64,000 nt of DNA, taken from Dichetophora obliterata. Taxonomy: Eukaryota; Arthropoda; Insecta; Diptera; Sciomyzidae. The notes under the pieces are model-generated. The model was not told the DNA's origin and searched no databases. It saw only the letters and a list, made by a program, of their open reading frames with translations. How positions within the stretch are numbered: position 1 is the first letter of the stretch; every line of letters starts with the position of its first letter. This document shows, piece after piece, positions 1 through 10,838 of this stretch. Location of the stretch: assembly GCA_963920525.1 (NCBI GenBank), contig OY986437.1:113204715-113268714 (forward strand), written 5' to 3'. Made by a program: the position numbers and the translations under genes.

Positions 1-1330
1 GACGCCACCCATTAGATTTCTGTACGTTTTTACAATATCCGGACATGTTATATCTATTTTTTTGCCATCCTTCTGTTTTCTTGTAAAAGTGTCCACTGAA
101 GCTTTATGGCAGTTGCTAAGCAGCATAACCTGTTTTGCGTCTTGCCAAACCACTGCCAAAGTACCAGACGCATTGCTCTTGAAGACATATTCTTCTCTGC
201 TTAGTTTCTCAGTAAAAGTTGGTAAATTTTTTTCTGTTAGATATACAAGTACCTAAGGCTGGAAACGGTATATTATTAATTAATTTTGCTGACGTGAAAA
301 AGCGATCAAAGCACAACGTTGTGTCAGGGTGTCTGATAGTCGCTGACAATTTCATGACAACGCGTTCGCCTAATGTGGATGATTGATAGGAATGGTCTTC
401 TTTTCCGGAATATATATTAAAATCGTACGTATAGCCTGTCAAACTGTCGCATCGCATCCATAGTTTTATACCTCTCTTTACAGGTTTTAGTGGCATATAC
501 TGCTTCAACGTAGAGCGGCCTAGAAATTTTGTCATAGATTCATCAATGCTTTGGAACGGAGAGTCTGATCTATATTTTTGAAAGTTTTTTTTTAGACAAT
601 CTACCAAATCATCAACGAAATAAGTTTTTGGTTTTGGATCAGGTTGGAATGATAAGGAAGAAAAATAAAGTTTTGACATAACGTGTAAAAACCGGTCTCT
701 GGACATTGCTTTTTTTATGTATGCATTACCCAATGACGTGCTATTCAACCAATAGTCCTTCAAAGATGGCACTCGATTATATGACATAACAAAGGTACAT
801 CCAAGCAATATAAGTATTTCGTCGAAATCGGTTTTTGCACGTTTGTTTTTAGGATGGCTGCTATTGAAAATAACAATCCTTTCATTAGTAGAATGAACAA
901 TGTGATGAACAAAACTTCTAGGCAGCAGCTTGAAAAATATTTCCACAGGCTTCAATCCTCGAGGTATTCCTCCATGGCTAACGGTGCGATCTTCACTAAC
1001 TGTAAATCGTGGTGTGAATGTTGGTAGGGGGTTTGACCAAATTATAACATTGTTTGGCCAATCAGAAACAATTTCTTTATCCAGACGTTCCACTTCAAAT
1101 ATTTCTTCGTCAGAGTCATCGGAAATATCATTTGCAGTTTCATTCGCATCAACAATTTCCATTCCTTCATTACTATGATCCGTGTCTTCTTTCTCTTCTA
1201 AAGCACTACTGCCTTCATGACTGGGACTATAAGAAGAATCACTAGCAGCAAATGGATCATCCTCATCATTGCTTGAATTATTAAGAAAATCCTCAATTTC
1301 TGGAGTCGCCAGTTTACGTTTTCCGTCCAT
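1..1330 (-). pseudogene. piggyBac-like transposase, partial and frameshifted
   Basis: The start at 1330 opens a 373-codon frame with an acidic N-terminus (about residues 11-80), followed by the piggyBac DDE core. Asp263 (in SIDES) and Asp342 (in CFDRFF) match the first two catalytic aspartates of the family. The frame stops near 209. The same protein continues in another frame down to base 1, ending in the family signature LMGGV, which normally precedes the third catalytic Asp. The copy is therefore broken by a one-base shift near 210-240, close to an A-rich run, and its C-terminus lies beyond the left edge. DDE piggyBac enzymes excise and integrate at TTAA. Assignment to the superfamily is firm; activity is unlikely with this shift, unless it is a sequencing error. 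Confidence 0.85.
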
Positions 1331-1774
1331 ATCTTTCTAAGAAAAATAATGCGAATGAGTACGGTTGGGATGTTAACGTCCCACAAATAAACAGTTTTGG
1401 GATGATTTTATCCCACGAAACTTACCTTAGCCGCAAATTCAGAAAAATATCTTTTTATTGGTTTTCGATTATATTTTCTATGAAATAACAACTGTTTGAG
1501 TAAAACTTTACTAAATGACACTTTTTTCCACAATTAAAACACTTGTTTTTTGAGCTTTTGTCGATGGTCTTATTAGCAACTCAAACCGCGCGAACTGATT
1601 TATGACTTTTGACATAAGCTTGATGTGTTATATTGACAGCTATATTAAATTTTTTGTAGAGAAGAATATAAATAATGATTTGGGACGGTTTTCAACCAAA
1701 TCGTGTGAGAATTTTGAGAGATATGATTTTTCAAATTTTTCTGGGATAAAAACATCCCTGTCGTCCCGAAACGG
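1331..1774. mobile_element. right end of the left-edge piggyBac-like element
   Basis: The 5' non-coding end of the element lies to the right of its start codon. It ends at 1774 against a TTAA (1775-1778). Read inward, the terminus starts CCGTTTCGGGACGACAGGG. Three similar partial palindromes of the form TGGGAT...ATCCCA occur at about 1366-1383, 1400-1418 and 1741-1757. They are plausible subterminal transposase-binding repeats. The left terminus is outside the window, so the end call rests on the TTAA and the position upstream of the ORF. Confidence 0.55.
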
Positions 1775-1778
1775 TTAA

Positions 1779-3487
1779 AGCACTGGCCCACGCTCAAAAT
1801 ATTTTGGTCTTCACTGATCTAAATGGTAAAAACAATTTTTATAAAGTCTTGGAATCTAAATAGCCGTATCCTTAGCATTAAAACTGCATTAACAATTTTT
1901 GATATTCCTGTGCATATTTTAAAAATTATTTTTGGTCAAGCTTTCCATACAAGCAGCCCCTGTGTGCAGCGGTAAGAAGTAGATGGAGCCAAAGCAATCG
2001 TGCCTGCAGCAAGGCACGCAAACAAACCAAAACTAAACCGAACCAGTTAACAAAGCATTCAACAACGGGCCAAAGTCAAGGCTGTTGAAGTTGGTTTTCT
2101 TTTGGTCTTGTTATAGTTGTTGTTACCACTGCACAGTAAAGAATATATTACAAGTAATCGTGGCCATAAAAATTAAGCCAAAAATGAACAAAGGGTGTAA
2201 TCACTTGGAGCAGCTTTGCGCATGCGCAACGACGATTGATTAGTTGATGTGAAACAAAAAAACGCTGCCTTGCAAGCCTAACTAAGAATCGTGCAAATTA
2301 TTAGCTACTGTGTTGTGATTTACAAATTTTAAGTTTTTAAATATTTTTTATTTTGTTTTTTCACTCTTCCAAAAAGACTCAAATTACAACATATCTGATC
2401 GTGTGTCTGTGTGTGTGATTTTGTGTTACGTACGTTTTTCAGCTAATTAAATAAACTTTGCTATAGGCCCACAGCTGCTGCTTGGCAGTTTGTATTCTGC
2501 CCACATATTCCCAACACAACCACACACACATGCCAACATACATATACATATATACGTCTTCCTTAAAAGGATTAAAATGCTTAAAACAGAGAAATAAATC
2601 AGCTTCGAAAAAAGCTGCTAAACCGGACAATGTTTCGCTGTTGTTATCTCTTTTATTTTTTATTATATTTTTATGGTATTGCTTTAAGGTTTCATTCTAG
2701 TTTATTTTGCTATGTTTTTCAAGACTGCGTTTAAATATAAGATCATAGTAAAAACAAAAAAGAAAAAAGCATCCGTCGCAGTGTTTAAAATGCGAATTCA
2801 ATATCGGTTTGGAAGAAGCAACAAATTCTATCGATTGGGCGTTGCGGTGTTTGCTGTCAGTTTATCTACCGGAATGCCTGTCGGACATACATACATATAT
2901 AGATACTATATTGACTTGGAATGCAGGACAGCCGACTGGCCGGCCGGCTTGTTTATCTCTAACTATTTCAAAGCAGCAGCCAGAGCGAATTAAAACGATA
3001 GCATAAATGGTTAGGAAAAAACAAACAAAAGCAGTGGCGCACGGTGCGTTGTCCCCCATTGAACAAAATCATCATTTTTATGACTCGAAATGACTCGGAC
3101 GATGTTTTGTTTGGAGTGCTTTTTTCTGACGGAGAAAATCTGAGAAGCACTTTCAACCTCCCCGGAAGGAAATTTGCTGCTTACAATATGAATGCTGTGT
3201 TAAACACTATGAAGCCACGAAGCGCTTTAGGTTCTAATACAACTTTCCATTACTTTACACAGCACTTGCCGCCTCAGAATCAATGAATTTTCGATACACA
3301 TTGGCCCATATGAATAAAAAGTAGCATCTTCAATAATTTGTGGTAACTACCAAAAAGTAAAGTGCTACAAAAAAGCTTGGATTCGGTACGAATAAAAATG
3401 TTGTTCGAAATTTAATGAGTACTAACTACAAAAGTAACATTTACTACAAAAATGTGATATATGTTCGTCGCAGCTGGTAAATTTTAT
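1779..3487. other. no gene recognised
   Basis: AT-rich DNA with short simple repeats, such as TG-rich sequence near 2400-2420 and CATA-rich sequence near 2540-2555. Only short open frames without recognisable motifs are present. Nothing else is supported. Confidence 0.5.
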
Positions 3488-4141
3488 AAGGGATATTCAC
3501 GATTCAGTGCACTTGCCAGTGCAGTTGAGGACTTGTGCACTCAACAATAGGGGTATTCACGATTCAGTGCACTTGCCTGTGCAGTTGAGGACTTGTGCAG
3601 TTAGGTTTTCGTGAACACACCACCATCACCATTTCAAAGCTGTCAACATTTTTCAATGCACACAACTGCTCAAGTCCTCAAGTTGAAGGTAATAGTAGAA
3701 AAGCACTTGTGCAGATTTTTGACGTACGTACAATTTGTTTTTGTAAAGTGCAGAAGTCCTCAACTGCACAGGCAAGTGCACTGAATCGTGAATACCCCTA
3801 ATAACAAAATGTACGTATATTAAAAATCTGCACAAGTGCTTTTCCACTATTACCTTAAACTTGAGGACTTGAGCAATTGTGCACTTGTGTTCATTGAAAA
3901 ATTTTGACGGCTTTGAAATAGTGATGGTGGTGTGAGCACGAAAGCCTAACTGCACAACTGCACAAGTCCTCAAGTCCTCAACTGCATAGGCAAGTGCACT
4001 GAATCGTGAATACCCATTGAAAATTTTGACAACTTTGAAAAAAAAGATAGTGGCGTGTTCACGACAACTCAACTGCACAACTGCAAAAGTCCTCCAGTTC
4101 TCAACTGCACAGGCAAATGCAGTGAATCGTGAATACCCCTA
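3488..4141. mobile_element. cluster of MITE-1 copies (TA-flanked)
   Basis: A full copy spans 3550-3798 between TA dinucleotides. Its inverted ends begin GGGGTATTCACGATTCAGTG, and the inverted similarity continues through CACTTG, TGTGCAG and GAGGACTTG for about 50 bp. A partial left end lies just upstream (from 3488). A copy in the opposite orientation runs from about 3801 to 4015, and a further right-end piece from 4016 to 4139. Further copies occur at 10568-10838 and 55295-55574. No coding capacity is visible. The TA target and length fit a Tc1/mariner-type non-autonomous element. The cluster looks like repeated insertion of the family into itself. Confidence 0.85.
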
Positions 4142-5330
4142 ATAAAGTGAATCTGACGAACGCTTTAAAATTGTCCATGGCCGATTGCCATGTTTGTATC
4201 TTGCTTTCAACTTCAGCAAATCTTCTTTTCGCCTGCCCAAATAAATATCAAATTAAATAAATTCAATGAATTTAATATATATAAATAATTAACTACAAAC
4301 TTGTTGTATGCCATTTTGCTTACAACTCAAAATCAGTAGCAAACACTTCTTTTATTCATATCAATCCGGCTAATTTGAAGCAAGTTCGAAACAGCTGTTT
4401 CTTGTTGTGTGGTAAAGAGCACTTTATTCATATAAACTAACTAATCTTGAAGTTTTTTTATTTTGAATTGTAGTAAAATCGAATCTGCTATTTTAATTCA
4501 TTGTTTTCGACAAAGTACCTAGTCTAACTACTTCTTGCATCTGTCGGAGCATAGGGAAGTAAGCAGGCTTACTACTTTCTCGATGTAACTGTATGCTAAA
4601 AACACTAACAATACCATTCAGTTAGTATTTAGGAAAGTAAGTAGACCTTACTACTTTATTGATACAATTCTGTGCGAAAAAGTATCAATCCGAGCTACAA
4701 TACCATCCAGTTACAAGAGCAGCATGCACAAAGAAGACAAAGAACTCAAAGAAAATAACGCAATGATGCTTTTTTTATTGCTTCTTTTTTCACATTCAAA
4801 GTGTGCGAGAAAGTAGTAAAATGAACCTTTGTGCTTAGATTCAGCATACATCGAGTATCAAGCAGTAGATTGCTGCATGTACTTCTGTTTCCGTACCCAA
4901 AGTAGTGCTACTGAAGTGATATATGAAGCCATGCAAGAGACTGCACTGCACTCGGGCGATTTCCTTCTGGGTCATTTGCTGTTCCATTGGCTTTCATTCT
5001 CCTCAACTTAAAGACATCTTTCGAGTGAAAGATACGCAAAAAATATCGATCCCACTGGTAATTGTGTAGTTCTATACTACGTACGACCGCAATCGCGTTT
5101 TGAAGGCCTTTAGTGATCATCGTAGGCGTACGAAAACTGCAGTTAATCTTCGCAATGCAGGTCTCGACTCTAACAATAATGTCTATATCCATGAAAGTCT
5201 CACTGTCGAGGCGAGAAAAATTCTGCAAGCTGCTATCGCCTGCAAACGGAGCAAAATATTTTTAACACATTTTCTCTGCGTGGTTATATCTTCATCAAAC
5301 TTAGCAAACAGCAATAAGAGACGTACACCG
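4142..5330. other. no gene recognised
   Basis: AT-rich DNA. A 106-codon minus-strand frame (4908-5228) has no motif I recognise. Two similar stretches near 4545-4590 and 4630-4665 (both with TTACTACTTT) form a short imperfect direct repeat. No further support for function. Confidence 0.4.
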
Positions 5331-5463
5331 AGAAAAAAAAGTATGTAAAACCAAAGAAAACGCACTTTGCTGCAAAGAATTTGGTTGGTTACATTGTGTC
5401 CAAAGAAAAAACGTCTTTGTGACTGTCCCGTGAATGGTTAAATTTTCAAAAACTTTTGTACTT

Positions 5464-6110
5464 GAAATCAAAGATCTTATTCTTTGTGACAAAGACGAAG
5501 CTTAATTGAATTCCCAAAGGCATGTACATAAAAACAAAGATATATTTTCTTTGTGACAAAGAAGAAATGTAATTAAATCAACAAAGACTAGAACTTAAAA
5601 ACAAAGACAAGTTCTTTGTGACAAACACGCAGTTTTATTGAATTAACAAATGAATGTACTTAAAAACAAAGACAATGCGCTTTGTTTCAAGGACGAAATG
5701 TTATTGAATTAATAAAGGCGTGAACTTTAAATCAAAGACGATGTTCTTTGTTGCAAAGACAAAATTTTATTGAATTAGCAAAGGCGCGTACTTAAAAACA
5801 AAGATATTTTCTTTGTGACAAAGACGAAATGTTATTAAATTAATAAAGACTTGAACTTAAAAACAAAGACAAATTCCTTGTGACAAAGACGCAGTTTTAT
5901 TGAATTAAAAAAATGAACGTACTTAAAAACAAAGACAATATTCTTTGTAACAAGGACGAAATGTAACTGAATTAATAAAGGCGTAGACTTCAAATCAAAG
6001 ACAATATTTTTTGTGACAAAAAAAGTTTTATCAAAACAATGACAATATTCTTAGTGACAAAGAACATGTTTTATTAAATTAACAAATGCGCGTCGAACAA
6101 CAAAGATATT
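5464..6110. repeat. minisatellite of about 65-68 bp, roughly ten units
   Basis: Units repeat the pattern AACAAAGAYA, then TTCTTTGTGACAAAGACG, then TTTTATTGAATTAA and AAAGGCGTGAACTT, with gradual divergence. Unit starts fall near 5464, 5529, 5598, 5663, 5731, 5797, 5862, 5927 and 5994. Each unit carries the inverted pair CAAAGA/TCTTTG and so can fold. Similar ends near 5338 and 7212 share TATGTAAAA in opposite orientation, so the array may sit inside a longer inverted-repeat element. That last point is inference. Confidence 0.8.
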
Positions 6111-6137
6111 TTCGATAACATAAAGGCGTGTTTTTAA

Positions 6138-6407
6138 CACTTAACTGGTACACCTGGTCTGTGGGACCACACCAAAATAACAAAAGAGTATATATATCTA
6201 ACAATTCAATTCAAAATTCAATTAAATTCAATTCAATTATTCAATATAAATACAAATTCATTTCTAAATAGGAAGAAAACGCTCACGTTCTTAATAAAAT
6301 AACATGCATTTTTAACAAAATTTGTGGTTTTAATCATTTTAGTTGGTGTGGTCCCTGGGATCAAATGTGCTATTAGTGTAATTTTTTTGAGGTGTACCAG
6401 TTGAGGT
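6138..6407. mobile_element. TTAA-flanked MITE (piggyBac type)
   Basis: TTAA duplications lie at 6134-6137 and 6408-6411. The 17-bp ends read CACTTAACTGGTACACC on the left and ACCTCAACTGGTACACC on the right (complement). A second inverted motif, GGGACCACACCAA, lies further in on both sides but at different spacing. The element is 270 bp with no ORF. TTAA targeting is diagnostic of the piggyBac superfamily. No parent element with these ends is visible in the window. Confidence 0.75.
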
Positions 6408-6411
6408 TTAA

Positions 6412-7329
6412 AAATACTATAACGCCACTTATTGAATTATTTAAAGTGCTTATCTTAAAGAAAGATATAATTTTGATTTCGAATGGGTAAAAAATACTTA
6501 TAGTTTCTTAACTTTCTGCAGAAATAAATAAAAAATGAAACAAAGAAAATACGAATATTTATTTATATGTTTTATTTGTTTCTGAGTAATCTGAGTATAT
6601 GTTCTTAAAATCTAACTATTTTTTCGATATTATTTAATGTTATTTCATTTCTTGGATTTGCAAAATTATCCATATTTTTAATGAGATAAGAATTACAAAC
6701 ATTTTCAATTTTGTAAGCTTGAAATTTTTCCAAAAACAATGTTTTCACACTCGTCAAATCGCCATCAAATCCATACAAATTCTGTTGGTCAAATCATTTG
6801 TCAAATCAGTTGATGATCGATTTGATGAGCGGTTTGAAATGTGAACAGCCCTTATGCCAATTTCTGCAACAAAACGAACGAAGAAAAAAAAGTCAAAAAC
6901 AAGCGATGCTTTCTTGTTGATAAAATTAATAGAAACACTTGCATTTTTCACGTAGGAATAAATTCTAAAATCACATTTTCATTGCCCAAATTACATCAAT
7001 TCAGTAATGCTTTATTTATTGCTTAAAATAGATAAGAACATATTAACCATATTTGGGCAATGAATATATAATTTTTTACCTAAAATTTTCTTTTCTTATT
7101 CTTCGTATACAAATATGATTTTGAAGAAAAATTTCTTCAAAATTACAGTCTTTGTCTTTAAAACAATAATACTTACCTTTAAAAAAACAAAGAAAAATGT
7201 TGATTTTACATAATTTTTTCAAGCCCCTGTTAGCAAAGAATTATATCGTTAACAAACAGTAAACTACATCCGTTTCCGCCTCTAGCACACCAGACTCACA
7301 CACCAACATATCTTCTCTGCAGTTTGGAA
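6412..7329. other. no gene recognised
   Basis: AT-rich DNA with two inverted islands near 6970-6990 and 7050-7065 (both contain TTGCCCAAAT or its complement). No coding signal that I can support. Confidence 0.4.
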
Positions 7330-7497
7330 GAATTAAACTTAACGCATATCCTTGAACCTTGTCCAGCAATTGTAGAGAAATTGAGACAAAATAGTTTTAA
7401 CCACAATATTGTTAGCTTACTTACCAACGTAACTGAAGGAAATATTATTATATTCAATAAATTTTTAAATATTCTAGGTATATTTTATGAAATTTAG
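7330..7497 (+). pseudogene. 3' end of a non-LTR retrotransposon ORF (relic)
   Basis: A frame of about 55 codons ends at a TAG near 7497. It reads like the distal end of ORF2 in I/R1-type elements, with HILEPCP then a tail ending LNILGIFYEI. The upstream part is lost or out of frame. The identification rests on resemblance only. Confidence 0.35.
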
Positions 7498-8339
7498 TAT
7501 TAATTATACTGAAACGGAAGGCCTTAGTCGCTAATGCTTAGTTATTTAAGTTCCTTAATGTGCTTTTACTTTAACCCTCATCGGTCCCTCGAGAAATACA
7601 TTTAATCGGTCCCATTGTATGCGCGCGCAGACACATATATTTTTAATTGTAAAAAAGCTAAAAAAAAATTAGCAACCATTTATGTTTAGTGATTTTTTAT
7701 GTTTATTACATTGTTTACTATCATATTAATACATCTGAACTTCATAAAGGTAGATTTAGAATGAAATTAATTAGAATATTACATATATTAGAAAAAAAAT
7801 TGCATTTTTAACTTTTGTCAATTATTTGTACATTTTTCGCATAAATTGAAATTATGTTCAGCACAAATGAAATTTCTACACTTTTCACAGCGTGTAGCAA
7901 AAAGATTTTTGTTATTTTTATGTGTGCAGATTAGAGACCTGCAGCGATGAACTGCAACTGCTTTCACACTCAGTACATACTTGGTTTTTGTATGACTTCA
8001 ATATCATTAATACCATGCAACATATTCTACGCCATCGAGCTCACTTACAACATCAAGCATGTTGCATTAGCCAATTGTACCAAAGTCAAACACTGTGTGA
8101 TGTGTGCTTCGACTTTAGTGGAAAGTATAGATGTTTGAATACAATAATTAAGTGTATAAACCACAGCGCACGAACGGCAATCGTTATAATTATGCATTAT
8201 TTTGAGCTACTGCCTCGTGTACCATTGCAGGTTGATTTCAACTTCGGCTAAGCAGTGATACAAAAGTAAGCTTCCGAACGATGAAATCAGCGCGTACACT
8301 GCATTTTTACTCAAGTGTTTGTAGATTACTTCAGTATGA

Positions 8340-8780
8340 ATAGAGTAAATAGTTTTAGGAAGTTTTAGGGATAACTTATTTCGAAGATGATGTCAAACTT
8401 TAAAATTTAAGATGGCGGATAGAGTTGCCACCTAGATTTTTTCATTTTTACGAATTCTTGTAATCTTGAAATTCTGACAACGGATTTGATTTCGAATATA
8501 ATGTCACAGTTTTAAAATTTAAGATGGAGGTTAGGGTTGCCACCTAAATTTTTACCACAGTATTGCCACCTAATAATATGTATTCTTAAGAGTTTTAAAC
8601 ATCATTTATCCGTGTTAAGGGGTCGCTGATTTCGAATCTAAAGTCAGAATTTTAAAATTCAAGATGGTGGATAGGGTTGCCACCTTTATTTTTTGTAGTT
8701 TTATGAATTCGGGGCTGGCAAAAAAAAAATGGTACACCAAAAATGGGTCGCTGAATCTGAATCCGTTGTCAGAATTTCAA
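8340..8780. repeat. degenerate tandem repeat around GTTGCCACCT
   Basis: The motif RTTGCCACCT recurs near 8425, 8536, 8563, 8678 and 8807. Most copies follow AAGATGGNGG and a TTTCGAA-containing stretch, with uneven spacing (27-140 bp). The same GGTTGCCACCT string forms the terminus of the 21590-26091 element. These may be internal ends of a related non-autonomous family; that is inference. Confidence 0.55.
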
Positions 8781-8786
8781 AATTAT

Positions 8787-8913
8787 AAAATTTTGAAATA
8801 ATAGAGTTGCCACCTAATAATATGTCTTTTCAAGAGTTTTAAACGTCATTTATCAGTTTTAAACTCTTGAAAAGACATATTATTAGGTGGCGACCCTATT
8901 ATTTCAAAATTTT
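8787..8913. repeat. near-perfect hairpin, 58-bp arms
   Basis: The arms 8787-8844 and 8856-8913 are inverted copies with about two mismatches (AGAGTTG versus AGGGTCG), separated by an 11-bp spacer. Such identity implies a recent fold-back duplication or a replication-template switch. Confidence 0.9.
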
Positions 8914-10567
8914 GAACAATTGAACAAAAGTTGTAGCTTTATTAAAGATCTGCATGCATACAAAATCTTATCAAAATCAGTGATTAAAGGTGTTTTATAG
9001 TAAAATGGCGTCTGATATAATTTCTTAAAAAACTAAATTTAATAAATATCTTTAAAAATTTACTAAACAAATTTTATTGCTCACTCAATTAAACTTTAGA
9101 ATTTATTTTAAAAAAGAAATCAGCTCAATTGAACCATTAGCTTATGAGCTACAAGCTCTCAAAAGTCACGCAAAGTAACTGCAATGTTTCTGCAATGTTA
9201 CTGCAAATACTTTGTGTTCGGAGAACAAAATAAGCGCTGGTTTTTTTATGCAGGAGTTACGCTTTATGTCTTTGTTTTGTTGCTTGTAAATGACCATACT
9301 TACCATTGCATACCAGAAGTTGAAAAGACCCTGCGCTGGTTATCAAACTAACAACTCGAACATGCATTATTGTGGTCTTACGACACGCTCATACACAGTT
9401 GGCTTCAATGTTGCAAGTATGTTCGACACAACAATCGCAGCGCTTGCGTAGTGCGGTCAGACTGTCACTGTATTTGTTGAGGGTAGATTGCAAGTAGCGA
9501 AAATGCCATCGCTTGCAGATCACTGGTGCAGATGTAGCATCGGCCTCGTTTTGATGTACTTGGTAAATGGCGAATCTCCCGAATTCTTTGAATAACACTG
9601 GAAGCATCATTACTTTGAGGTTGTTTTTTACGTTTTTTGATCTGTTTTTCAACGAGATTCAATCCAAGCTCCTCGATAAAAAGGCGACGACGAATATTAT
9701 GGTTCGTTTTAAAATTTTTCCAATTCGGGAACAATGCATTCAACGCACTAACATCAAGCATATTACAAAATACAGCCATTGGCCACCGATTGACTTTTCG
9801 TTTGCATGTGTACGTTGCCGCCATTTGATCCATAGTATCAACTCCACTCTTGGTTTTGTTGTAGTCTTCAATGATGTTAGGTTTCTTCTTTTCACTATTC
9901 TCATTAATGCTGACAACATTGTTGTATGTACTGAGCAATGTCACAGATCGGTACCGGCGAGGAACATATGACAACATAACTGCTTGCAATTTATGTTTAT
10001 ATACAACTTCTGTGTGATAAATTGGCTTTTGACGCATGTCGAGTAGAACTGAAGGAATTTCAGTCCTATTTTTCCTTATTGTTCCCAAAATAGTCATGCG
10101 ATTCTTATGTAAATCTTCTGCCAATTAATACGAACTGAAAAAGCTGTCACACTATACATTTCTGTCAGAAAGTCCTTCCACCAAATCCAATACAACACGC
10201 CGTCCGAGATTACGTTCATTAGTGGCATTACGATTCCGTCCAACATAAATTTGTGTGTTGTATGCATACAAGCTTTTTAAGTCGCATAGCACCCAAATTT
10301 TGATGCCATATTTCGCCGGCTTGGATGGAATATACTGACGAAACGGACATCGCCCACGATACGGAACTAACTGTTCATCTACGGTAATGTTTTTTCCTGG
10401 TGTGTATACAACTTTCAAATTATGATTCCATTTATCGTATACATTTCGAATCGGTGCCAATTTGTCACGTACAGAAGTACTTGCAGTTGTAGTGTTGGCC
10501 ATACGTTGTTCGCGGTCATCAAATCGAATGCAACCATGGATACGCTTGAACATTTGCAAAGACAATA

Positions 10568-10838
10568 GGGGTATTCACGATTCAGTGCACTCGCCTGTGC
10601 AGTTGAGGACTTTAGGACTTGTGCAGTTAGGTTTTCGTGAACACACCACCATCACCATTTCAAAGCTGTCAACATTTTTCAATGCACTCAAGTGCACAAC
10701 TGCTCAAGTCCTCAAGTTGAAGGCAATAGTAGAAAAGCACTTGTGCAGATTTTTGACGTACGTACGATTTTTTTTGTAAAGTGCACAAGTCCTCAAGTCC
10801 TCAACTGCACGGCAAGCCCACTGAATCGTGAATACCCC
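10568..10838. mobile_element. MITE-1 copy inside piggyBac transposase
   Basis: TA dinucleotides flank it at 10566-10567 and 10839-10840. The inverted ends start GGGGTATTCACGATTCAGTG. Removing it with one TA leaves the transposase open through RATILSLQMF, which confirms the TA target. It is closely similar to the copy at 3550-3798. Confidence 0.9.

Larger units (their letters stand above)
7932..9525. mobile_element. hAT-like non-autonomous element inside piggyBac
   Basis: An 8-bp duplication, GTGCAGAT, lies at 7924-7931 and 9526-9533. The right end (complement) reads CAGTGATCTGCAAGCGATGG; the left end reads TAGAGACCTGCAGCGATG, a mutated version. Removing the element and one duplication restores the transposase frame across CYICT and HKNN, which independently fixes the borders. 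The 8-bp target and CAG-start fit hAT. No transposase is present. The interior carries degenerate GTTGCCACCT repeats and a near-perfect hairpin. Confidence 0.85.

Noticed and set aside
4908..5228. 106-codon minus-strand frame
   Set aside because: No motif recognised and no supporting context; not called as a gene.
9389..9652. Open frame with Cys residues at first taken as the piggyBac C-terminus
   Set aside because: The true C-terminus (RCEKCRNFICAEH) lies at about 7820-7915, and the frame in question is inside the hAT-like insertion or a shadow frame.
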